DNA from: CAINVV01 sp037129695
GTDB taxonomy: Bacteria > Bacteroidota > Bacteroidia > Bacteroidales > Prolixibacteraceae
Assembly (NCBI GenBank): GCA_037129695.1
Contig: JBAXUL010000001.1
Coordinates: forward strand, 1-64,000
DNA: 64,000 bases
Direction: 5' to 3'
Shown: positions 53,263 to 60,191 of the stretch, one piece after another
How positions within the stretch are numbered: the first letter of the stretch is position 1
Layout: the number at the start of each line of letters is the position of its first letter
Translations under genes and position numbers: made by a program
The notes under the pieces: model-generated
Seen by the model: only the letters and a program-made list of their open reading frames with translations
Databases searched by the model: none
Told to the model about the DNA's origin: nothing

Positions 53263-54084
53263 TTAACCGAAGAATTGAACCACGAGATATACAAAGGGTG
53301 AAGCGAAGAGGATGCTGTCGAATCTGTCGAGCAATCCGCCGTGACCCGGCAGGAACTTGCCGGAATCTTTCAGTCCCAGATTCCTTTTGATCATTGACTC
53401 AATCAGGTCGCCAAATGTGCCGGTAATTGTAACGGTAGTTGCAATAAGCAATAAAAAGTATAAATCATAGGTCGGGAACAGTCGATTCATGGCAAAAGCA
53501 AGAACCATGGACAGAAACCATCCTCCGAAAAAACCTTCCCAACTCTTTTTGGGTGAAATCCTTTCAAAAAGCCGGTGTTTGCCGAAAGTGATCCCAAATA
53601 AATAGGCGCCAGAATCGTAAGCCCAAATCAGGATAAAAAGGAAAACGAGGAGCGTTGGATTGTATTGATCACTTAGCGGAAAATCAGGAAAAACCAGAAA
53701 ATTAAACAACGAGAATGAAAAAGTGACATAAAGAATTCCGAAAAGGGTCACAGCAATATTCTCCAATGCATTTTTCTTCGCCCTGAATAATTCGAAGGCT
53801 GGCACAACAAAGAGCATGGCCAGGTAAATTCCGAGCATATTGACGGAAATAATGCCTTTGGCATAAAGAAAGGTAGAGAGGAATATCAATCCTCCAATTA
53901 CCAGTCCGACTGTTTTTTGAGGGGAAACGCCGGCTGTCTTTGACAACTGGTAAAATTCTCTGAGGATAAAAACGGAAAAAAGGCCGAAAAGAAGCGCGAA
54001 ACTCCATGGACCAAACACGATTGCTCCCAACAGTACGGTCGCAAAGAGCAGTCCGGAGATGCTCCTCTTCTGAAATTCTTTCAA
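53263..54084 (-). CDS. cdsA: Phosphatidate cytidylyltransferase CdsA
   Basis: Makes CDP-diacylglycerol, the substrate of PssA. The 273 residues have about eight membrane helices and the C-terminal family signature GDLIESMIKRNLG followed by KDSGKFLPGHGGLLDRFDS. It starts 1 bp after the DUF2007 gene stop and precedes psd-pssA on the same strand, giving the order of the phosphatidylethanolamine pathway. Confidence 0.96.
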   Translation of the reverse strand: MKEFQKRSISGLLFATVLLGAIVFGPWSFALLFGLFSVFILREFYQLSKTAGVSPQKTVGLVIGGLIFLSTFLYAKGIISVNMLGIYLAMLFVVPAFELFRAKKNALENIAVTLFGILYVTFSFSLFNFLVFPDFPLSDQYNPTLLVFLFILIWAYDSGAYLFGITFGKHRLFERISPKKSWEGFFGGWFLSMVLAFAMNRLFPTYDLYFLLLIATTVTITGTFGDLIESMIKRNLGLKDSGKFLPGHGGLLDRFDSILFASPFVYLVVQFFG

Positions 54085-54085
54085 A

Positions 54086-54298
54086 TTACCCTTTTTTTAG
54101 TTTAGCCAGAATTTTTAAAGCCTCTTTCTCGTCCTTCTCCTCGACGTACAACTCGATGTCTCCGAGGGAAAGGTAAGTGGAATCCTTGTGGTTCATAATC
54201 ACCGAATTGATTCCACTTTCAGCCAGTAAGTCATGAGCAATTGTTGCCGTAACTTCTTCGCCTGTAAAGTAGATTTTTTTCCAACCGTTTTCCATCAC
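54086..54298 (-). CDS. DUF2007 domain-containing protein
   Basis: A 70-residue protein matching DUF2007: KIYFTGEEVTATIAHDLLAESGINSVIMNHKDSTY then LGDIELYVEEKDEKEALKIL. The fold is a small alpha-beta unit of the PII-like type; a signalling role has been proposed for the family but is not shown. It sits between ftsH (9 bp gap) and cdsA (1 bp gap). Confidence 0.85.
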   Translation of the reverse strand: MMENGWKKIYFTGEEVTATIAHDLLAESGINSVIMNHKDSTYLSLGDIELYVEEKDEKEALKILAKLKKG

Positions 54299-54307
54299 TT
54301 TTTAATG

Positions 54308-56338
54308 TTATACAGCAGTATTGTTATCTGTTTCTGCCTGCGGGGATACCTCCTCCACCGACGGTTTTTCAGATTCTTTTGGTTTATTCCATGGCCTTGG
54401 ACCGAATACATTTTCAAGATCTTCCGTGAAAATTACCTCACGTTCGAGTAGGAGTTCAGCCAGTTTCTTATGACTTGCGGCATTGGAAACCAGAATTTTT
54501 TTAGCTCTTTCGTATTCTTTGTTGATGATGACGTTTACTTCAGAATCAATGATTTCTGCAGTCTTTTCGCTGTATGGTTTCGTGAATGAATAATCAGACT
54601 GTCCGGTGGAGTCGTAATAACTCACTTTTCCGATTTTATCGCTCATCCCGAAGTAGGAGACCATTGCAAAGGATGTTCTTGTTACTTTTTCAAGATCATT
54701 CTGGGCACCTGAAGAAACTGACGAGAAAATTAATTCTTCCGCAGCACGGCCTCCGAGAGTCGCACAGATTTCATCCAGCATCTGTTCTTTGGTGGTAATC
54801 TGCCTTTCTTCCGGCAGGTACCAGGCTGCACCAAGCGCTTTTCCGCGAGGGACAATGGTTACTTTTACCAATGGATGCGCATGTTCCAATAACCAGCTGA
54901 CGGTCGCGTGTCCGGCTTCATGGTAAGCAATGGTGGCTTTTTCATTCACCGAAATTATTTTGTTTTTCTTCTCGAGTCCGCCGATAATACGGTCTACCGC
55001 ATCGAGGAAATCTTGTTTTTCTACCACCTCTTTTAATTTTCTGGCGGCAATCAGCGCAGCTTCGTTGCAGACATTGGCAATATCAGCTCCTGAAAATCCG
55101 GGAGTTTGTTTCGCCAAAAACTCTACTATGACATCGGATCCAAGTTTCAACGGTCTCAGGTGTACTTCGAAAATCTCCTTGCGGTCGATCATATCTGGTA
55201 ATTCGACATGAATCTGACGGTCGAAACGACCGGCACGCATCAGGGCACGATCGAGGATATCGGCACGGTTGGTGGCCGCAAGTATAATGACTCCAGAGTT
55301 GGTATCGAAGCCATCCATCTCGGTAAGAAGTTGATTCAGAGTATTCTCTCGTTCATCGTTGGATCCCATATTGGGGTTACGGCCACGGGCACGGCCGATC
55401 GCATCAATCTCATCAATGAAAACGATACAAGGTGATTTTTCCTTGGCTTGTTTAAACAGGTCTCTAACGCGGGAAGCACCTACGCCGACAAACATTTCGA
55501 CGAAATCAGATCCGGACATGGAAAAGAAAGGAACTTCAGCTTCTCCTGCTACGGCTTTGGCCAACAAGGTCTTTCCTGTTCCGGGAGGGCCAACGAGCAA
55601 GGCTCCTTTCGGGATTTTTCCTCCCAATTTTGTGTATCGTTCAGGATTTTTCAGGAATTCAACGATCTCCTGGATCTCCTGTTTGGCTTCCGCCAAACCT
55701 GCTACTTCCTTGAAGGTGGTAGAGACCCTCGATTCTTTATCGAATACCTTGGCCTGCGATTTTCCTACGTTGAAAATATTTCCTGATCCGCCTCCGCCTT
55801 TACTCATTCTGCGAAAGATCCAGAAATAAAATAATACCAGAAGCAGCAACGGGAATATCCAACCGATTATCTCAGAAAAATAGTTGGTACGGTTGTCGTA
55901 TTTTAAGGTCACTCTTGATGCTTCTCCTACTTCCTCCTGCTCTTTGGCCAGGTTGGATTCGAATACATCAACAGATCCAATGTTGAAAGTGAAATGAGGT
56001 CCTGCCTTGGGTGGAACGGAAATGCCCTGTTCCATTTTGGCCTTGTATTTATCATACGAACTCTCCTTTAGGTAAATTTCGGCTTCAGTCTTGTTGACGA
56101 CGACGATCTTTTCTACATCCCCATTTTTGAGCATGGTATTTTTAACCTCCCGCCAGTTGGTCTCCACAGGTTTTCCTCCGGATCCGTAAAACTGGAAGGC
56201 GAAGAAGGCCAGTATGATAATGCCATAGATATAAATGGGATTAAACTTGAAAGCGGAGGGCTTATTGGAATTACCCACTACAGGCTTATTCGGTTTGTTG
56301 GTCCGTGGACCTTTTGTATTTTGTTTCTTTTCTGCCAT
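54308..56338 (-). CDS. ftsH: ATP-dependent zinc metalloprotease FtsH
   Basis: Membrane AAA+ protease that degrades misfolded membrane and short-lived regulatory proteins. The 676 residues have two N-terminal membrane helices (about 31-50 and 159-178), Walker A GPPGTGKTLLAKA, Walker B IVFIDEIDAIG, the second region of homology ending NRADILDRALMRAGRFDRQ, and the zinc site HEAGH. The C-terminal tail after about 640 is polar. Gene order rsfS-ftsH-DUF2007-cdsA links it to phospholipid synthesis genes. In E. coli FtsH controls LpxC; that link here is inference. Confidence 0.97.
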   Translation of the reverse strand: MAEKKQNTKGPRTNKPNKPVVGNSNKPSAFKFNPIYIYGIIILAFFAFQFYGSGGKPVETNWREVKNTMLKNGDVEKIVVVNKTEAEIYLKESSYDKYKAKMEQGISVPPKAGPHFTFNIGSVDVFESNLAKEQEEVGEASRVTLKYDNRTNYFSEIIGWIFPLLLLVLFYFWIFRRMSKGGGGSGNIFNVGKSQAKVFDKESRVSTTFKEVAGLAEAKQEIQEIVEFLKNPERYTKLGGKIPKGALLVGPPGTGKTLLAKAVAGEAEVPFFSMSGSDFVEMFVGVGASRVRDLFKQAKEKSPCIVFIDEIDAIGRARGRNPNMGSNDERENTLNQLLTEMDGFDTNSGVIILAATNRADILDRALMRAGRFDRQIHVELPDMIDRKEIFEVHLRPLKLGSDVIVEFLAKQTPGFSGADIANVCNEAALIAARKLKEVVEKQDFLDAVDRIIGGLEKKNKIISVNEKATIAYHEAGHATVSWLLEHAHPLVKVTIVPRGKALGAAWYLPEERQITTKEQMLDEICATLGGRAAEELIFSSVSSGAQNDLEKVTRTSFAMVSYFGMSDKIGKVSYYDSTGQSDYSFTKPYSEKTAEIIDSEVNVIINKEYERAKKILVSNAASHKKLAELLLEREVIFTEDLENVFGPRPWNKPKESEKPSVEEVSPQAETDNNTAV

Positions 56339-56344
56339 AATAAT

Positions 56345-56722
56345 TTAAATGTCAGCCTCAATGTTATAAATAGTTCCATCTCCCCAGAGCGATTCCAGAT
56401 CATAAAACCTTCTGAAAGGTTCCTGAAAAATATGAACCATTACATTCACATAATCAAGAAGTATCCACTGTGCATTTTGAAATCCATCCTGACGCCAGAC
56501 ATATTCTTTAGCCAGTTCCGTTACACTTTCTTCCACGGAGCGTGCGATTGCGTCGACATGTGTGTTGGAACTCCCGTGACAGATAATAAAGTTGTCGCAT
56601 TCGGCTTCTCCCTCTTTGGAAAGATCGATGTTGACAATCTCCAGTCCTTTTTTTCGCCGGATACCCTCTACGATGGCATCTACCAAATTGAACTGAACAT
56701 TTTTACTGTCTTTTTGAGTCAT
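56345..56722 (-). CDS. rsfS: Ribosomal silencing factor RsfS
   Basis: Binds ribosomal protein L14 and blocks subunit joining when nutrients are low. The 125 residues fit the Iojap/YbeB family: IVNIDLSKEGEAECDNFIICHGSSNTHVDAIARSVEE then WILLDYVNVMVHIFQEPFRRFYDLESLWGD. It is the first gene of a six-gene run (gap of 6 bp to ftsH). A TATCTTTG box is located 17 bases upstream. Confidence 0.95.
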   Translation of the reverse strand: MTQKDSKNVQFNLVDAIVEGIRRKKGLEIVNIDLSKEGEAECDNFIICHGSSNTHVDAIARSVEESVTELAKEYVWRQDGFQNAQWILLDYVNVMVHIFQEPFRRFYDLESLWGDGTIYNIEADI

Positions 56723-56738
56723 GATTGGATTTAAAATA

Positions 56739-56769
56739 CAAAGATAGTTGTTTTAAGTGATTCCGAAAA
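56739..56769 (-). promoter_or_regulatory. Candidate promoter of the rsfS-ftsH-cdsA run, TTTT-N19-TATCTTTG
   Basis: On the minus strand TATCTTTG (56746-56739) fits TAnnTTTG exactly. A T-run stands 19 bp further upstream in place of TTTG. It lies 16 bases before the rsfS ATG at 56722. Confidence 0.55.
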
Positions 56770-56834
56770 AACTCTTTAGGTGCCTGATCAACCGAATATC
56801 ACTTAACTTTACCGACTGATAATCTCGAAAAGTC

Positions 56835-57572
56835 ATGATAGGATCAACCATCGTACACCTGGATATTGTAGATTCGACCAATAACTATGCCGCAAAGGAA
56901 TTGCTGACAAAAAGTCTGAATGACGGAACCGTATTCATCGCTGCTTGTCAGAATTCAGGAAAAGGACAGGGTGGTTCATCCTGGGAAAGCGCAGCAGATC
57001 GGAATCTGACTTTCAGCATTGTGCTTTATCCTCCGAATTTGGATGTCGCCCGGCAATTTTCCATCTCCAAAGCGATCGCACTGGGCATCACGGATTTTCT
57101 GGCCGTTTATATTGGAAATCTATCGATCAAATGGCCAAACGACATTTATGCCGGTGATCAAAAGATAGCCGGCATATTGATTGAGACAGCAGTTACCACC
57201 GGAAAATTATCCAGGGCCATCGTTGGGATCGGATTAAATGTCAACCAGGAAAGGTTTGTCTCAGATGCCCCCAATCCGATATCTTTGAGAAATCTGACAG
57301 GAAATAATTATGATCTCAGCGCGTTACTTGGCGAATTGTGCAGTAAACTTGATTTGCGGTACCTGCAACTGTTTGAAGGTAAGTCTGAACTGGTTGGCAA
57401 TGACTATGAGTCACAGCTTTTCAGGCGGGGGCAATGGGCGAAATACTTCGCCGACGGAATTTATTTTGAAGGAATGATTACCGGAACGGATGCAGACGGC
57501 AGACTGCTGATCCTGAACCGTGAAGGTTTAATCAGAAGTTTTCAATTCAAGGAGGTTCAATTTTCACCCTAG
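56835..57572 (+). CDS. birA: Biotin--[acetyl-CoA-carboxylase] ligase BirA (ligase-only form)
   Basis: Attaches biotin to carboxyl-carrier proteins through biotinyl-AMP. The 245 residues start with the catalytic domain: STNNYAAKELL, the adenylate loop GKGQGGSSWES near 43-53, SIKWPNDIY near 96-104 and GIGLNVNQ. An SH3-like C-terminal domain follows. There is no N-terminal helix-turn-helix, so it is not a repressor as in E. coli. It is divergent from rsfS. Confidence 0.93.
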   Translation: MIGSTIVHLDIVDSTNNYAAKELLTKSLNDGTVFIAACQNSGKGQGGSSWESAADRNLTFSIVLYPPNLDVARQFSISKAIALGITDFLAVYIGNLSIKWPNDIYAGDQKIAGILIETAVTTGKLSRAIVGIGLNVNQERFVSDAPNPISLRNLTGNNYDLSALLGELCSKLDLRYLQLFEGKSELVGNDYESQLFRRGQWAKYFADGIYFEGMITGTDADGRLLILNREGLIRSFQFKEVQFSP

Positions 57573-57582
57573 GCGAGTCCAG

Positions 57583-58674
57583 TTATTTCACTGCTGTCTT
57601 CTCATCAAGCTCTTTTTGATCCATCCAGAATATAAAGAGTTTGTAACCAACTGAGAAGACGATAGCTCCTGTGAAGAGGCCAACGAATCCGGAATAAATA
57701 AATCCTCCGATGGCACCGATAAAGATAACCGGCATTGGGACGAGTGCACCTTTCCCCAATAAAATAGGCTTTAGGATATTGTCCAGCGGTGAAATAATGA
57801 TGCACCAGATCAAAAAGAGTACTGCAGTTGTGGTGCTATAGGTAGCAAAAACATAAATCACCACTGGGATAACTACCAGGAAAACACCAACTTGAACGAT
57901 TCCCAGAATAAGCGACAGCATGAACAGCAGTCCTGCAGCAGGAACACCAACTATTACCATTCCTATCCCCAAAAGAAGTGACTGGATAAATGCAACCCCC
58001 AGTATCCCCTTCACAACAGTTCGGATCGTTTTTTCTGCCATATATGCGTATTCCGTGCCATGATCGCCAATAAGTTTGGTGGAAAGTCCCAAAGCCATTT
58101 TAGAAAATGTTTCTGAACTGACCAACAAAAAGCCTGCGATGAGGATCGATATAAACAATTTCACGAAACCAATTCCTGCTGAAGCGATGGAAGAGATAAC
58201 TGTTAGAGAGACATCCTTGAGTTGGGGAGCATATGCCTGAAGTCCTTCCCCCGTATTGGTCGATAAGGCATTCCACTTTTCATAAATAAGAGGCCCAATC
58301 AATGGCAAGGAGGCAATTTGTTCTGAAGCATTGGGTATCAGGCTGCCATTGGATTCATACTGAGCCTTGATAAAGGTGATTCCGTCATACAACGAGCTGG
58401 CGAAGAGGACAACAGGAAGGATGAACAACAACATCATTGCGCCAACGATGAAGACGGCAGATAAAATTTTCCTTCCGCCAAGTTTTCCTGCCAGCCAGTC
58501 ATAACCAGGATAAAGTGCAACAGCAAAGATGATTGACCAAATGAAGAAATCCATAAATGGTTTAATGATACCATAGCACCAGTATAGCAAAAGAAATAGG
58601 AGTGCAAGCCGCAAGGTTATTTCCACAGCACTGCGAATCTGGCTTGTTTCGTTGATGGAAGTTTTTTGTGACAT
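57583..58674 (-). CDS. AI-2E family transporter (PerM/YdiK-like)
   Basis: A 363-residue membrane protein with about eight helices and the family's central soluble segment. Typical features are LSLILGIVQVGVFLVVIPVVIYVF and the loop ISPLDNILKPILLGKGALVPMPVIFIGAIGGFIYSG, which closely match the AI-2E transporter/PerM family. Members export diverse small molecules or act as sodium-coupled antiporters; the substrate is unknown here. Its stop lies 10 bp from the convergent birA end. Confidence 0.88.
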   Translation of the reverse strand: MSQKTSINETSQIRSAVEITLRLALLFLLLYWCYGIIKPFMDFFIWSIIFAVALYPGYDWLAGKLGGRKILSAVFIVGAMMLLFILPVVLFASSLYDGITFIKAQYESNGSLIPNASEQIASLPLIGPLIYEKWNALSTNTGEGLQAYAPQLKDVSLTVISSIASAGIGFVKLFISILIAGFLLVSSETFSKMALGLSTKLIGDHGTEYAYMAEKTIRTVVKGILGVAFIQSLLLGIGMVIVGVPAAGLLFMLSLILGIVQVGVFLVVIPVVIYVFATYSTTTAVLFLIWCIIISPLDNILKPILLGKGALVPMPVIFIGAIGGFIYSGFVGLFTGAIVFSVGYKLFIFWMDQKELDEKTAVK

Positions 58675-58825
58675 GGCTTTGTATGTTTACAGGTGACTAA
58701 AAAAAGGTCAAGCTCAGCGATTGTTCCGATGTTTGAAGCACAGCGGCCAATCAAAATTAATTAATTTTCTGAAAATCAGAGACAACTGAATGCGTTTATT
58801 CAAGACAGGATTGTAATGCAAGTAC

Positions 58826-59290
58826 TCAGCTTTGCGAGTAATCGACGGATACCAGAAGATCAGCAAGCTTTTCAATTCCACTTTCAAGATAACCGTTGAC
58901 CATCATTTTGATCATCGGACTCAAATCGGCATGAAGTGTAAGTCTGATTTTGCAACTGATTTCACAATCTGCCACAAGTTGCACCCAAAATGTAACTGGA
59001 AAAGGTACCGATTTTTCGCCCTCAAATTTAATGGTTCTGAAAGGTTCGCGTTCCACTATTTCAATCCCGACATTTCCGAGTGGATTGATTTTGAAACTGC
59101 AGCGATCTTCGGATGCAGTAAAATTTTCCAGGTTAAAACCTGAGATGTTCACTCCTTTCTGGGTAAGCTCCTCCATTTTTTCTTTGGAAATAAGTTGTTC
59201 CAGGTTTTTCAGATTGGAGAGTTTGGTATAAACCAGTTCCTGTGAATAGGGTATAACCCGGGGTTCACAGACATATTTTTCTATTCCCAT
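58826..59290 (-). CDS. SRPBCC-fold protein
   Basis: A 154-residue protein with the START/SRPBCC pattern: initial strand PRVIPYSQELVYTKLSNLKNLEQLI, antiparallel strands in the middle and the long C-terminal helix (MMVNGYLESGIEKLADLLVSV). The fold forms a hydrophobic pocket; ligand and role are unknown. It lies downstream of pyrE on the same strand (149-bp gap). Confidence 0.75.
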   Translation of the reverse strand: MGIEKYVCEPRVIPYSQELVYTKLSNLKNLEQLISKEKMEELTQKGVNISGFNLENFTASEDRCSFKINPLGNVGIEIVEREPFRTIKFEGEKSVPFPVTFWVQLVADCEISCKIRLTLHADLSPMIKMMVNGYLESGIEKLADLLVSVDYSQS

Positions 59291-59439
59291 ATCGAAGCTT
59301 GGTTGGTTGATTGAGTGGCGATTAGATGTTTTTTACAGGTGGTGATGAGTCCGTTAAAGGTCAGGCAAAAAGAATTGGCTGAACACTCGATGAATGTTAT
59401 CATTGCATTATAAATACAGAAAGTTCAACGCTGAATTAC

Positions 59440-60072
59440 TTATTTCCCCCAGGTTTCAGGAGTTTTTCTCCAGTTATTCAGACTTTCCAGTTGTTCCAGG
59501 TTGATCTCGCCTGAATCGAATGCGACTTTTAACAAAACATTGTAATTGCTGAGGGTGGTAAGCTCAATTTTGGCATCTTCGAAATTCTTGGCGGCATGTG
59601 GGAAATTGTAGGTGAAAATGGCAAGCATACCCAATACTTCCGCACCATAATTGCGAACAGCCTCTGCAGCGTTGAGCGAACTGTAACCAGTCGAAACCAG
59701 ATCCTCAATCACGACAGTTTTGGTACCCTGGGGAATATCACCTTCGATCAGGTTCTCCAATCCGTGGCCTTTGGGAGCCGAACGAATGTAAATAAACGGA
59801 AGTCCCAGTTTTTCTGCCACCAACACACCATGGGCAATGGCTCCTGTTGCAACTCCGGCAATGGCTTCTGCTTCTGGATATTTCTCTTTCACCAGTCGGG
59901 TGAATTCATCGCAGATGAAGGTGCGGGTTGCAGGATAAGAGAGAATCTTGCGGTTGTCGCAATAGATGGGTGCTTTCCATCCGGATGCCCAGGTAAAAGG
60001 AGAGTCGGGCTGTATTTTTATCGTATTGATAGCCAGCAACTGTTTGGCAACTTCAATTTGTCTTTGTTCCAT
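59440..60072 (-). CDS. pyrE: Orotate phosphoribosyltransferase
   Basis: Adds phosphoribosyl pyrophosphate to orotate in pyrimidine synthesis. With the ATG at 60072 (MEQRQIEVAKQLL) it has 210 residues. The PRPP-binding motif is VVIEDLVSTGYS near 120-131, and KPYIYIR-type and WKAPIYCDNRK elements match the family. An in-frame TTG at 60090 would add six residues, less likely. A TAACTTTG box (60095-60088) lies 16 bases upstream of the ATG, so the mRNA leader is short. The next gene upstream is divergent. Confidence 0.96.
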   Translation of the reverse strand: MEQRQIEVAKQLLAINTIKIQPDSPFTWASGWKAPIYCDNRKILSYPATRTFICDEFTRLVKEKYPEAEAIAGVATGAIAHGVLVAEKLGLPFIYIRSAPKGHGLENLIEGDIPQGTKTVVIEDLVSTGYSSLNAAEAVRNYGAEVLGMLAIFTYNFPHAAKNFEDAKIELTTLSNYNVLLKVAFDSGEINLEQLESLNNWRKTPETWGK

Positions 60073-60087
60073 CTGTTGTTTTTTTGA

Positions 60088-60095
60088 CAAAGTTA
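60088..60095 (-). promoter_or_regulatory. Candidate pyrE -7 box (TAACTTTG)
   Basis: On the minus strand TAACTTTG matches TAnnTTTG and ends 15 bases before the ATG at 60072. It overlaps the alternative TTG start codon region, favouring the ATG. No -33 element is obvious. Confidence 0.4.
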
Positions 60096-60191
60096 AGCTT
60101 TTTTACTATTTTTATTCGGCCGGTAATTGTTGTTTTATAACGTCACCGGAGAATAACTCAATCAACTGACGATTCATTTTCCAGCTCCAAA

